A stretch of DNA of 64,000 bases, taken from positions 222,178 through 286,177 of the forward strand of contig VFIW01000060.1 in assembly GCA_006386115.1 (NCBI GenBank), read 5' to 3'. Position numbers and translations under genes: made by a program. This document shows, one piece after another, positions 11,557 to 22,046 of this stretch (within the stretch, counting starts at the first letter, position 1; every line of letters starts with the position of its first letter). The notes under the pieces are model-generated. The model searched no databases and was not told where the DNA came from. It saw only the letters and a program-made list of their open reading frames with translations. Source of the stretch: Globisporangium splendens (lineage: Eukaryota; Oomycota; Peronosporomycetes; Pythiales; Pythiaceae).

Positions 11557-11909
11557 ATTTGGGTCACCATGACCTGGTCGAGTCGAAACCCATGGACTGC
11601 TATCGTACGCCAATAGGGACAAGCTCCACATCGAACGACACGGACACTGTTGAGTGGGTGATCGGATTCCTGCTGCCATTTTTATCAAGTGCTCGTCGTA
11701 CCTGTGCATGGGAGCCGGCATCTTCTCGATGTGGGAGGGATACTGTCGTTGTTTTAATGAATGTGTGGCCATGTCTGCAGTCAAGGTGTTTTTTCTAACG
11801 CCAGGAGCATGCTACTAACTGGCAAGTGTGGTAGTCCAGGTGCGTTCATGTGGGTTGCGTTCCGTCTCATCTCGGCCACACGGCAGCTAACGTTTGTCTT
11901 GGAGTCGCA

Positions 11910-12042
11910 ATGGCAGCAAGTGCAGACAAAGCTGATTCTATGGATCGAGTTCTCGGTTCAACCTCCACTGAGGCACTTCGGCGAAGGTTTCAGCTTCCAG
12001 CTTTCATGGGTTCGCAACTCGCGAGCGACAGACTAAGCGCTG
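11910..12042 (+). other. Possible orphan 5' exon
   Basis: An ATG-led open stretch of 44 codons (MAASADKADSMDRV at the start, RRRFQLPAFMGSQL near the end) stops at a strong splice donor, GTAAGTAA at 12043. No matching downstream exon is visible on the plus strand before the minus-strand cyclic-nucleotide-binding gene, so the rest of the gene may be lost. It could also be chance. The surrounding 11557-12082 holds nothing else recognised. Confidence 0.25.
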
Positions 12043-12082
12043 GTAAGTAATTCACCACGAATTGAACACAATGCCTCATTTA

Positions 12083-13443
12083 TTAGCACCACTGCCATTG
12101 GCAAGCAAGCTGCAGGGCACGGACAACGTCGTTCGGGGCTTCCCATTTCGCGGGCTGCAGCGATGGGAACTGGAATTGTGGGGTCTCTTTCGAGTGGTTG
12201 AACTTGGCCTTGACTGATACTGGCGCCTCCTTCTCGACAGTTGTATTGAACGTTTTCTTCTGCGCCGACGTGAGGCGATGGAAATCTTTGAGCTTCTGGT
12301 GGATCTGCTTCGTCGCGAGCTCGCGACACTTGTCGTGCTTCTCGGGGATCCGCTCGATCGCTCGTGACGTGAATGAGAAATAAGGTGAAAAGCAGTCGAC
12401 GCGGTTAAGCCCCACGAGCTCGACGGTGGGTGAATCCGCGATGACCGTGTACGCGCGCGCTTGCTGGCCCTCGACGAACATCTCAAAGCCGAAGAACCCG
12501 GCGCGCTCTTTCAAAGTGAATGCAACTCGAGATTTCGCAGCATGCACTTGCTCCTTCCACTCGTGTCTGCCCACAGGCCACCGGTGCTTGTGTTCGTACT
12601 GGATGCCGACTTCCAAGCGCACTTTTCCTGACCGAACGATGTAAAAGGTGCCGATGGAGTCGCCCTGGCGATACAGAATCTCTCCCTGCTTGAGAGGAAC
12701 ATCGAGCGAGACGAGCTCAAAGTAGTGCAACTTGCTTTCGACGCAGTCGCGAAAGAGAAGCACTTCGGTGTGCAGCCAATTGATCAGGTGCTTGTACCGA
12801 CGCGTTTGGCACCGAGCAAGCGTCTGTGGTAGTCTTCAGCCATGATCTTCAACACTTCGACGCCGATTGTGGGTGTAATGGAGAGCTGATTCGGAGCACT
12901 GGTAGCAGTCGATGCAGTGTTGGCTGGCGCCGTACTCACAGAAGTATTCACTGGAACATTCGCTCCAGTTCCTGCTTGCACATCTGCACCACGGGTCGCA
13001 TTCTCGATTTGCAGCGCGATGTCGCCAAACGCCGAGTTCTTGCCCACCGTCGCCACTTTCTGGCCGTCGACGAGAACGTGAACTTCGCCCGAGAAGACCA
13101 AGTAGCACGCGTCTCCCTTGTCACCTTTGTGGAACACGTACTCGCGTGGTTTGAGTGCCTGGTACCGCACCAGCTTGGCGATCTCGGTCGCTTGACTCAG
13201 ATCCAGCGACGTCGCCATGGACGGGATTTCCATGATCCATCGCGCGAAGCACTGCAGCTCGACGGTGTTGCGATCGCCCGGGTCTTTCGGGACACCCTGA
13301 CGGAGAATCTCCTCACCCGTGATCACGATATCGGAAAAGCGAGGGAAAAACACTTGGAAATCCTTTCGCTCGCGTATCCACGCAGGAAAAACCTCTTGCT
13401 CACCGCGTGAAGGTGACGCTGGTGGAGGACCTTGCACGACCAT
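12083..13443 (-). CDS. Cyclic-nucleotide-binding-domain protein, one frameshift
   Basis: Two open frames (13443-12784 and 12763-12083) form one protein when a single-base shift near 12790-12800 is allowed; the intended reading passes through RYKHLINWLHTEV. Two cNMP-binding folds are visible. The first has FHKGDKGDACYLVFSGEVHV and FGDIAL. The second has LYRQGDSIGTFYIVRSGKVRL and FFGFEMFVEGQQARAY. Both lack a canonical RTA(T/S)V phosphate-cassette end, so cyclic nucleotide binding is uncertain. It has no kinase or channel segment. The frame is open upstream to 13638 with no initiator Met other than those inside the neighbouring protease sequence. The N-terminus may therefore have been lost when the two genes were joined; the Met at 13443 is the first reasonable start. 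Confidence 0.65.
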
Positions 13444-13525
13444 CGCATCAGTGCCAGGAGTATTGACGTCTAGCGATGGCGACGTGCCTGGTCGTCGACG
13501 ATCTTTCACTGTGGCGCTCTCCGAT

Positions 13526-15082
13526 TTATCCGATGCACTTGCACCTTTCGCTGATGGTAAAGAGACAAAGTGTGTTGCACTTATCCATGCACTCCTCAGC
13601 GGTCGAAGCGCGCAACGACAAAATGTCATTTCCGACAAAGTCGACGTTGTTCAGGATCGTTCCTTGCTGGACACGCGCATCTTTCGACGTCACAGTACCT
13701 GAGTACGTCGGGTTGGCGCCAGGAGCATTGACCTGCTCGCCCGTAATGCTCGACTTGAGATCGCAGGTGTCGCTCTCGTATCGCCACACGTACGCCTTGC
13801 AGCCACTCTCCTGACGACATTGATCGCAGCAGTCTTGTGGCTTCACGGTTGTCACGGACTTGAGCGTCGCACCGAGAATCTCGACGCGCTCCCGCTGAGC
13901 GCTGCAGCGCAGATTGAGTACAGCATTCGAGCCACGCGCGAACACTGGGTAGTACGCGAGCGTCTCAATGCCACACGCTCCATACGAAGCACCTTGGTAC
14001 CCGCGCTCTACGTAGGCGTAGCCCTGCTCACCCCAGTACGTGCTCCACTGGTTTCGGATCTTCCAGTAGGCAACGCCATCGAGGACGCCGTATCCAACAA
14101 TGAGAATCGCCGAGTCGAGCTTCGTACTTGGACACGCGTCTTCGCTGCCCATGATGAGACCGCCAGCGTAGTACTGGAACGTTGCCACTCCGGTGGTGGC
14201 AAGCGCAGACACGGGGTGTTCGAGCACAGCAGTTTCCAGTTTCGTGTGGTCAGCGAAACGCTGCGCTTCGTAGAAGTACGCACCGAGGTCAGGCTTGTTG
14301 CAATCAAAGTACGGGTCTGACGTGGGACACGCAGGCACTTGACCACTTCCCGACGTATACGGGAACGTCGCGTCCGTGCAGATGGAGCCGCCATTGATAT
14401 GCGCGATCCAGTCGCACGCACGAACACTGGCGCCACCAGAGCACGTACCCTGACCGTTTGTACCACAACTGATCACGTCCTGAGCCGAAAGAGCCAGGAG
14501 CGTCCCAGTTTGCGCGCAATAGCCGCCTTCCAAGGCCGCAATCGTCGAAAACGCCCAACTCGCGCCACACTATCCTTGATCCTTCGGCGCATTCACGCAG
14601 CCTTTCGCCGCCCAGTCGACAGTAATGACATTCGCCATGCTTGCTAACTTGCGACTCGCAAATTCCGACGTCGTCGTATTGCGAAACCGGTCGGAACCAA
14701 TATGCTTTTCCAGGAGCGCGCGGTGGTGCTGTACGTCGTTTCTCCCGACATATTCCGCGAACTCGCCGGGCGAGAGCAGCGCGAATGGCGTGTTCACCGA
14801 GAACGTGGCCATCGGTTGCTCCACTTGGAGCGTTTGGACCCGTTCTTTTGCAGCTTGGAACCGCGCGAGCTCCTCGGTCGTCGGCGGTGTTTCAGCGTCT
14901 GCCACAGCCAGGAATCGAGAGCTTTGCGTCGCAGGTACATGGCCGTTCTTGTAGGCCGCTTGACCCGCGGGGCTGCGCTTCCAAGCGAGGAATTCGGCTG
15001 TGAGGTTGTCGCCAGACGCCACTGCGACGGCGTGCGCGAGTGCTGCGACCAGCAGAGTCAGGAAGAACGAGGAGGGCTTCAT
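13526..15082 (-). pseudogene. Papain-like (C1A) protease with PAN domains, inactivated copy
   Basis: The Met at 15082 starts a signal peptide (MKPSSFFLTLLVAALAHAVA), followed by an I29-type propeptide and a C1A domain like those at 19111-21015 and 22746-24662. Three kinds of damage are visible. An in-frame TAG at 14570-14572 replaces the conserved Gln of the oxyanion-hole motif QGQCG. The nucleophile Cys is Ser (CGASWAF instead of CGxCWAF). The catalytic His is Ser (LDSAILIVGYG instead of xNHAVLxVGYG). The Asn-containing NQW is kept. The second PAN domain breaks off after AEECMDKC and the frame runs into sequence belonging to the downstream cyclic-nucleotide-binding gene. It is certainly non-functional as a protease. 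Confidence 0.85.
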
Positions 15083-16464
15083 GGGAGCTCGACGCGGCGG
15101 ATTCGCGAATGGGAGGAGGGGCAACGGCCGCGAGCGAACGCGAGGGAGACGGTACGGCAGCCATTTGCGTCGTCAACCGCGCGCTGGGACTAGAGTCGTA
15201 CTCGCGCATATCCGACCTCGTTGCGGTCTTCGTCACCATATTGGGTCACAGTGGTCTCATTGTTGTTTCCTCTCACTGAAGTCAATGACCTCGACAGTTA
15301 GATTTGAAGGTATTGCCATGTGGTATTGAACGGTATGATAAGAGTATATGTTTTAAAGAGGCTAGCAATGGTTACAAAAAGGAAGTCGCATCAACAGAAT
15401 CAGACAGAGAGACACAAGACTCAGATTTTGGGGGTCTACCGATTCAGACAGATTGATACGACGGCCAGAATATTACGGACTGGTTGTTGTGCTTCGGTTT
15501 AATGCTGGCGCTTTGTGCATGTGCCAGCTCATGTTTGCTCTCTGCCTGGATGGACGGTTGGGCTTCATACGGGGAGCTGCGTAGAAACTTCCGCCGCCGT
15601 CATCGTATCAGCTTGGTATTCTCTGCCGTGCCCACGTGTCAAGAGCTACAATACAACAAGGTAGGGCAACTCAGTGGTTGCGGCGGTCCACACTGGGAAC
15701 TGCTGCTGGTGTCGTCAAGTTACCCGCCATGCAGCAAACTCATCGAGGCGGAGATCGGCACACAAGGAAAAGTGTGCCTGCGTGGGCACAGGTTGCTCGG
15801 TATTTGCTCTCTCACAGACTCGTGCGTCCAAACCGCATCGCGCGATGATGGCAGCGGCGTCAGCAGCACCCAACGACCGCTTTATTATGCAACGACCACT
15901 CCATCCCCCTTTTATTCTTACTTGCTTCCATCACGCTCTCAACCACCACCTCATGCCGCCGCAGTCTTTCACACCTCACTGCGGCTGCATTAATGAAGTC
16001 ACTCGCTATTAACACCCGTCGGAGAGCAGCGTACAGACTTCCACACACACACACGCAGGAGGAAAGCGAGCGCATAGAAAGCCTCAGCATGCGGCTCTAG
16101 TAGGGAAAATCACGTCAGAGTGCAGGGTTCCAAACTTCAACCTCCCACGGTTGAATCTTTGCTTGACTATCACGAATACAGATCCTATTTATCATATATG
16201 CTATATTTATGGTAAGTTCGCCTTTTGCAGCTACCGAGTTCCCGTTTGGAGATGAACTCTCACACTGAGCCACAACACCCGCAATACCCACCATGAATCA
16301 GTTGAGTACCACTGTTGATTGCTTTGACACCAACAGCACCCTCTTTTCGAAACGAATCTATTCCAGTGGACACTCCACCTACCGTCCTCCCCTCCAATAC
16401 AAGCGCCATCTTCATTCCGCGCGTTTACAACATTGCGTGTCGGCCACAAGCAGATTGAACCTGC
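15083..16464. other. Intergenic region, nothing recognised
   Basis: 1.4 kb between the divergent starts of the protease pseudogene and the carboxylase gene. No conserved frame seen. It contains the upstream sequences of both genes. Confidence 0.5.
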
Positions 16465-16481
16465 GCTCATTCCGCATTCTC
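16465..16481 (+). promoter_or_regulatory. Initiator/FPR-like element of the carboxylase gene
   Basis: GCTCATTCCGCATTCTC matches the oomycete initiator (TCATTY) followed by a flanking promoter-type core, about 20-35 bases upstream of the Met at 16500. Confidence 0.55.
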
Positions 16482-16499
16482 TCCATTACGACGTAAAGC

Positions 16500-18821
16500 A
16501 TGTTCACGGCGCGCGCGTGGCGATCGCGTCTGCGCGGCAACGCCTCCCTTCTGCAGCAGCACGGTCGCCGTCGCGCTCTTCTTCAGCCTGCAGCGGGCTT
16601 TGCGGCGCAGACCGGCGGCAAGGAGAAGCTCTTCGACAAGATCCTGATCGCCAACCGCGGTGAGATCGCCGTGCGCGTCATCCGCACGTGCCAGCGGCTT
16701 GGCATCAAGACCGTCGCCGTGTACTCGGAGCCCGACGTCAACTCGGTGGCCGTGCGCATGGCCGACGAAGCGGTCTGCGTCGGCCCCGCGGCGTCGGCGC
16801 AGAGTTATTTGAGCATCCCCAAGATCGTCGAGGCTGTCAAGGCGACCGGTGCGCAGGCTGTGCACCCTGGATATGGCTTTCTCTCGGAGAACAAGGACTT
16901 CTGTGAAGCGCTCGAGGAGATCGGTGTCGCGTTCATCGGTCCGGGCCACGAAGCGATCCAGGCCATGGGCGACAAGATCGAGTCGAAGCTGCTCGCGAAG
17001 GAAGCCGGCGTGAACACGATCCCGGGCTTTTTGGGCGTGATCGACTCGGCCGACGACGCCGTCAAGGTCGCGCGCGAGATCGGGTACCCCGTGATGATCA
17101 AGGCGAGCGCCGGTGGTGGCGGCAAGGGTATGCGTGTCGCCTACGACGACGACGAAGTGCGCATGGGCTTCCGTTTGTCGAAGGAAGAAGCCGCGAGCAG
17201 TTTTGGCGACGATCGCATGTTCATTGAGAAGTTCATTGAAGACCCGCGCCATATTGAGATCCAATTGATTGCGGATTCCCATGGCAACGTCGTCCCGCTG
17301 CCGGAACGCGAGTGCTCGATCCAACGACGCAACCAAAAGGTGATTGAAGAAGCGCCGAGCGTGTTGCTCGATGATGCGACGCGACTCGCCATGGGCAAGC
17401 AGGCGTCGATGCTCGCGAAAAAAGTCGGGTACGTCTCGGCTGGTACCGTCGAGTTCCTGTGCGACAAGAACAAGAACTTTTACTTTTTGGAGATGAACAC
17501 GCGGCTCCAAGTCGAGCACCCGGTGACCGAGTTGATCTCGAAAGTGGATCTCGTCGAGCAGATGATTCGCGTCGCAGCTGGCCACAAATTGCCCGACAAT
17601 TTGCTCCAAGGACCAGTCAAGATCCACGGATGGGCGATGGAGAGCCGTGTGTACGCGGAAGATCCATTGCGCGGCTTTTTGCCATCGATTGGTCGCTTGC
17701 TCAAGTACGAAGAGCCTGTGTATCTCCCTGGTGTGCGTGTGGACTCGGGCGTGAGCGAAGGCAGCGACATCTCGATGTTCTACGACCCGATGATCTCAAA
17801 GTTGATCACGTACGGCAAAGACCGCCACGAAGCGTTGGAGCGCATGAAGGTTGCGCTTGACAACTACGTGATTCGCGGTCCTGGCAACAACGTGTCGTTC
17901 CTGCAGGACGTGTACCGCCACCCTCGCTTTGTGAGCGGCAAGATCACGACCAAGTTCATCGCCGAAGAGTACCCAGATGGGTTTGATGGCGTGAAACTGA
18001 CGAAGGACGAACTCAAGGATTTGACGGTCGTGGGTGCGATCATGCACCTGCAACGCGGTCACGCGAGCGGCCAAACCTCTGGTCGCATTCAATCGCCACG
18101 CGATATCATCGACGGTGTGGCGGACGTGAACGAGAACGAACTTGAGTTTGTTTCGGGTCATGCCGGTGTCGTGCCTCGCTTCCGTGTGCTGCTGAGCGAT
18201 GTGTCGAGCAAGGATTTAATCGCACTCGCAGAACGCAACGCGCTCGTGAACGTCGGTGAGAAGCTGTATGTGAGCGTCGACGGTCAATTTGGCGAATCCA
18301 AGGAAGTCGTCGTCGTGGAGCTTGAAGTGGAAAACAAGCGACGCCGCACTGAAACGGTGACACTCGCGTTCGCGGATGGCAAGTGGCACGTGCTCGGTGC
18401 GCTCGACTGGACCTTGAATGCGCCATTGTTCAAGGCCACGATCACAGAGGAAGCTGGCGTGTCGAAACCTGTGGCGTCCCAAGTGCTCGAGATGTTGCCA
18501 GAAGGCTACCGTGTGCTCCATCACGGCGCCGTGCATGATGTGGTCGTGCGCAACGCGTTGGAGGCCAAGTACGCGTGCCACATGAAGCCAAAGCCAAAGG
18601 TGGACACGTCGAACCTGCTGCTGTGCCCGATGCCTGGCATGCTGATCTCGGTTGCGGTCGAAGAAGGCCAACATGTGGAGCTCGGCCAAGAACTCGCGGT
18701 TGTCGAAGCCATGAAGATGCAAAACGTGCTGCGATCGGAGAAGAAGGGTGTGATCAAGGCGATCAAGCACAAGGCTGGCGCGTCGCTCAAGGTCGACGAG
18801 GTCATTCTCGAGTACGAGTAA
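16500..18821 (+). CDS. PCCA: Propionyl-CoA carboxylase alpha subunit, mitochondrial
   Basis: 773 residues, intronless. The basic, Arg-rich N-terminus is a mitochondrial presequence. The biotin carboxylase domain follows: KILIANRGEIAVRVIR, then the ATP-grasp Gly-rich loop KASAGGGGKGMR, then ERECSIQRRNQKVIEE and EMNTRLQVEHPVTE. After a linker the biotin carrier domain ends the protein, with the biotinylated Lys in EAMKMQN (about residue 739). The segment TKFIAEEYPDGFDG is characteristic of the propionyl-CoA rather than the methylcrotonyl-CoA enzyme. With a beta subunit it carboxylates propionyl-CoA to methylmalonyl-CoA in breakdown of odd-chain fatty acids, Val, Ile, Met and Thr. No linked beta subunit is present in the window. 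Confidence 0.92.
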   Translation: MFTARAWRSRLRGNASLLQQHGRRRALLQPAAGFAAQTGGKEKLFDKILIANRGEIAVRVIRTCQRLGIKTVAVYSEPDVNSVAVRMADEAVCVGPAASAQSYLSIPKIVEAVKATGAQAVHPGYGFLSENKDFCEALEEIGVAFIGPGHEAIQAMGDKIESKLLAKEAGVNTIPGFLGVIDSADDAVKVAREIGYPVMIKASAGGGGKGMRVAYDDDEVRMGFRLSKEEAASSFGDDRMFIEKFIEDPRHIEIQLIADSHGNVVPLPERECSIQRRNQKVIEEAPSVLLDDATRLAMGKQASMLAKKVGYVSAGTVEFLCDKNKNFYFLEMNTRLQVEHPVTELISKVDLVEQMIRVAAGHKLPDNLLQGPVKIHGWAMESRVYAEDPLRGFLPSIGRLLKYEEPVYLPGVRVDSGVSEGSDISMFYDPMISKLITYGKDRHEALERMKVALDNYVIRGPGNNVSFLQDVYRHPRFVSGKITTKFIAEEYPDGFDGVKLTKDELKDLTVVGAIMHLQRGHASGQTSGRIQSPRDIIDGVADVNENELEFVSGHAGVVPRFRVLLSDVSSKDLIALAERNALVNVGEKLYVSVDGQFGESKEVVVVELEVENKRRRTETVTLAFADGKWHVLGALDWTLNAPLFKATITEEAGVSKPVASQVLEMLPEGYRVLHHGAVHDVVVRNALEAKYACHMKPKPKVDTSNLLLCPMPGMLISVAVEEGQHVELGQELAVVEAMKMQNVLRSEKKGVIKAIKHKAGASLKVDEVILEYE

Positions 18822-19110
18822 GTAGTATGTGTTTGTTCTGGTACGCAAGATACAGTTCGGCAATGGCAGCCATGAAGATTGGGAGGCTGACTCGTGTTCA
18901 GGTGATGATGATATATGGTACGTTGTGGATGAAGAAAAACAAAACAAAAACATAAAGGCAGAATGACAACAACATGGAGAATTAATTCGAACGAACCCGC
19001 GGCTTCGTGTTGTTACTTCGTATTGTCCCAATTTGCTCGCATGACCTTCCAGAGTATCTCGATTTTGTCACTTTTCGAGAGAAGACAAGACAACAATGTG
19101 TGAGACTCGC

Positions 19111-21015
19111 TTAGTTCAAGAGCGCAGAGTAGGCGCCAATGTACGTCTGTGATGTCGTCGCAGCACCCTTGAGCCAGCACGTTCCGCCATTGAAGTCGGT
19201 CCACGTGAACGATTGGCAGAATGGCGTCGAGCGGCAGAACACACAGCAGTCGCGCGGTTGACTCCCAGGGACGTTAATGAGGTCATCGCCATTGAAATCG
19301 ACATTGACTTGCATCGCCTGGCATTTGTAGACGCCACTCGATCGAAGGTACGGCGATCCATCGGCGGGCGGGGTTTGCGGCGTTCCTTGGGAAGGCTTCT
19401 TGCTCTTCAGGTAGCACATACCACCGGCAAACTTGGACCACGTGAACGCGTTGCATGTCTCGTACGTCGTGCACAATGCGCAGCATTCCTCGGCTGTGGC
19501 AGCCGTCGCAGTCTCGAGATCGTTGCCCGGGTAGTCCACGTTGTCCTCGATCGCTGCGCACACCTGAAGACTCTCGGTCTTGGAGATGATCGACCCAGAG
19601 TACACGGACGCGACGTCACGGTTTTCACCCGTGATCGTGGACTTGAGCGTGCACGTTTGAGCGGACGATTTCCACACGTACGCCTTGCACCCAGCCTCTT
19701 GGCGGCATTTGTCACAACAGTTTTGTGCTTTGAGCACCGTCCCGATAGTCTTGATCGTGGTACCGACGATTTCAACATTGCCGCGAGGCGACGTGCATTG
19801 CAAGTTGAGCGACGCATCCGTGGCTGCCGGGAAGACTGGGAAGTAGCCATAGTTCTCAATGCCGCACGCCCCGTATGCATGGTCCTGATAGCCGCGTTCG
19901 ATGTACGCGTATCCATTGTCGCCCCAACTAGTTGTCCACTGGTTTTTCACTTTCCAGGACGGGATGCCGTTCAGTGTGCCGAAGCCGACCGTGAGGACTT
20001 CGTGGTTGACTCCTATGGCGTCACACGTAGCCTGGTTGCCCATAAGCACGCCGCTCTTGTAGTACTGGAGGAGATCCGCGTTCACACTCGAGGAGACCGG
20101 TTGCTTGCGCAGTGCGACTTCCAGGAGGGTGTGGTCGCTGTACCGACCGCCGTCGTAGAAGTACGCGCCGAGGTTTGGCTTTACGCACTTGAAGCTTGGG
20201 TCTTCGTAGCGTCGGCAGTTTGACGCGACGCCTTTGACAGACGTGTACGGATACGAGGCTTCGGTGCAGATCGAGCCACCGTTGAGTCGATTCATCCAAT
20301 CGTACGCATTTCGCGTCCATCCACCTTCACAAGAGCCTGGACCAGGTCGACTGCAGCTGACGATGTCTTGCTCTGAGAGCTCGTACAATATCCCACCCTT
20401 GAGAACACAGTACCCCGATTCCAAGGCTGCAGCTGCCGCAAACGCCCAACAGACGCCGCATTGGCCCTGGTTCTTCACGCGTGTGACGCAGCCTTTGGCT
20501 TGCCAGTCAATAACCGGAACCCAACCAGCTTGGTCTTGAGCGCTGAGGTGGCGTTGCAAAAAACCAACAGATACTGGCGCATGCAATGCTCCCAGGTCGC
20601 GAGAAGTACTCGTGCTGCCAACAATTTCTTGATCAAACAGCTTGCGCTGATTTTCAGTGTTACTCTTTCTCAGAAATGACGCAAACTCGGCAGCGGTGAG
20701 CAGCGCGAACGGCGTCTCGACAGAGAACACGGTGTTCGGCTGCTCTTTTTGGAGACGCAAAACCTCGAGCTTGGCGTTTTCGAAACGCAAGAGCTCGTCC
20801 GCTGTGGCTGATTCGTCGTCAGTCAAGATCGAGACGATGGTGTTGTTCGCGTGCGACACGGGAACGAACCCGTTTTCGTACGCAGTTTGACCCGCGGCAC
20901 TTGCTTTCCACTGCAAAAACTCGGCTTTGAGCTCGTCGCGATTCGAGGAAGTCGCAGTCGAACATTGTGTGAACGCGACAGCAGCGACAGCGAGTGTGGC
21001 AGTGAGTGTCTTCAT
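19111..21015 (-). CDS. Secreted papain-like cysteine protease with three PAN/apple domains
   Basis: 634 residues, intronless. Signal peptide (about 1-20), then an I29-like propeptide with LRFENAKLEVLRLQKEQP and TPFALLTAAEF. The C1A domain has QGQCGVCWAF (Cys189), VNHEVLTVGFG (His338) and VKNQW (Asn358), so the catalytic triad is complete. After about residue 390 come three Cys-rich PAN/apple-type repeats, each with a CC(D/A/V)xC motif and a CxAYVW, CNAFTW or CQSFTW strand, ending at the C-terminus. PAN modules bind carbohydrate or protein, so wall or host-surface targeting is plausible. It is a paralogue of the genes at 22746 (plus strand, divergent) and 13526. Activity is expected from the residues, not shown. 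Confidence 0.9.
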   Translation of the reverse strand: MKTLTATLAVAAVAFTQCSTATSSNRDELKAEFLQWKASAAGQTAYENGFVPVSHANNTIVSILTDDESATADELLRFENAKLEVLRLQKEQPNTVFSVETPFALLTAAEFASFLRKSNTENQRKLFDQEIVGSTSTSRDLGALHAPVSVGFLQRHLSAQDQAGWVPVIDWQAKGCVTRVKNQGQCGVCWAFAAAAALESGYCVLKGGILYELSEQDIVSCSRPGPGSCEGGWTRNAYDWMNRLNGGSICTEASYPYTSVKGVASNCRRYEDPSFKCVKPNLGAYFYDGGRYSDHTLLEVALRKQPVSSSVNADLLQYYKSGVLMGNQATCDAIGVNHEVLTVGFGTLNGIPSWKVKNQWTTSWGDNGYAYIERGYQDHAYGACGIENYGYFPVFPAATDASLNLQCTSPRGNVEIVGTTIKTIGTVLKAQNCCDKCRQEAGCKAYVWKSSAQTCTLKSTITGENRDVASVYSGSIISKTESLQVCAAIEDNVDYPGNDLETATAATAEECCALCTTYETCNAFTWSKFAGGMCYLKSKKPSQGTPQTPPADGSPYLRSSGVYKCQAMQVNVDFNGDDLINVPGSQPRDCCVFCRSTPFCQSFTWTDFNGGTCWLKGAATTSQTYIGAYSALLN

Positions 21016-21034
21016 CGGATGGGAGGTACTCGAA

Positions 21035-21052
21035 CGCGAATTGAAAAGTGAG
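21035..21052 (-). promoter_or_regulatory. Initiator-like element shared by protease genes
   Basis: CTCACTTTTCAATTCGCG on the minus strand, about 20-35 bases before the start at 21015. It is nearly the same as CTCACTTTCCAATTCCC before the paralogue at 22746, which suggests a conserved start-site element. Confidence 0.45.
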
Positions 21053-21819
21053 TTTGAGCGATTCGCCCATGCAAAGCGAGTTTATAGTAGCCCCAGCCTC
21101 GTTGTTTCCAGAACCAGCTTGGAGACCAAGATCACCGAACAATCAAGCAGTGAGATTAACGAGCGGTGGTGGACGAATCTCGCACGGGTTGAAGTTTGGA
21201 AACAATGCGCATCGTTGACCCAGTGCTACTCGTCTTGGCCAAATATTTCGGAACCAGTACCAAAAGTGAAAAGCAAGGTGCTCGGGAAGTGAGGTTGATG
21301 CGTGGTGATGACCGATTTCCCAGAGCAAAGTTCGAAACCCGAAATGCGTCGTGCGTGCCGACGTGCCGTGGTCTACAGGGCGAGACAGCCACTGTGCTAT
21401 GGAGGATGCCTCGTTGCTGATTTCAACAGGCATCCTATGCAAAACTAGAAGAAAAGAGCACCGTTGCTTCGTCGCTACTGTACTGGGTCGGCCAATGCCA
21501 ACAGAATCCTTTCTGGATGGACGAGAGGCAAGCGCATTACAGTAGAACTCCATCAACAATGGCTCCAAACGGGGCAATTTCGGGGGGAAATATGGATATT
21601 CATGGGGAAGTGAACGTGTCTGCTTCAAGCGAGTGAACCAGAATGATCCAGGTTTTGCGACGCGATAAATGATGAGGAGGGCGTGCTCATGTACAGACTC
21701 AATATGCGCGTCGTCAATCAGTTCAAGTTTGCGAAGCGATATAAGATGAGCAGGATAGCTCAGGATCGCTACTGATTGGCTATGCAGCCACCAGAGTTAT
21801 CTCCTCTTGCTCTTGAAGT

Positions 21820-21848
21820 TGATGCTTTTGCTGATTTGCCATTGCGCT
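21820..21848 (+). repeat. Short direct repeat, copy 1
   Basis: tgatgcttttgctgattt and following bases recur with few changes at 22018-22046 in the same intergenic region. Confidence 0.6.
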
Positions 21849-22017
21849 TGTGTGTGCTACTGCAGCTCTTCATCGTGTCTTTTCTCTGCAAGACGCACAT
21901 GGATATCCATGAGGATACATGCTACGTCACTCACTAGCTGGTGCTTTATCGACTATTGCAACCCTTGAGTGGGATGTTCGGGGGAACCGTTCATGTTGAA
22001 GTATCTGCTGGTTTCCT

Positions 22018-22046
22018 TGATGCTTTTGCTGATTTACCATTTGCGT
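22018..22046 (+). repeat. Short direct repeat, copy 2
   Basis: Second copy of the segment at 21820-21848, differing at a few positions. Confidence 0.6.

Noticed and set aside
13526..14533. The 335-codon frame as a stand-alone protease gene
   Set aside because: It is in the same frame as 14570-15082 and separated only by a TAG, so both are parts of one inactivated gene.
16467..17627. 386-codon frame antisense to the carboxylase gene
   Set aside because: A shadow of the biotin carboxylase coding sequence with skewed His/Arg composition.
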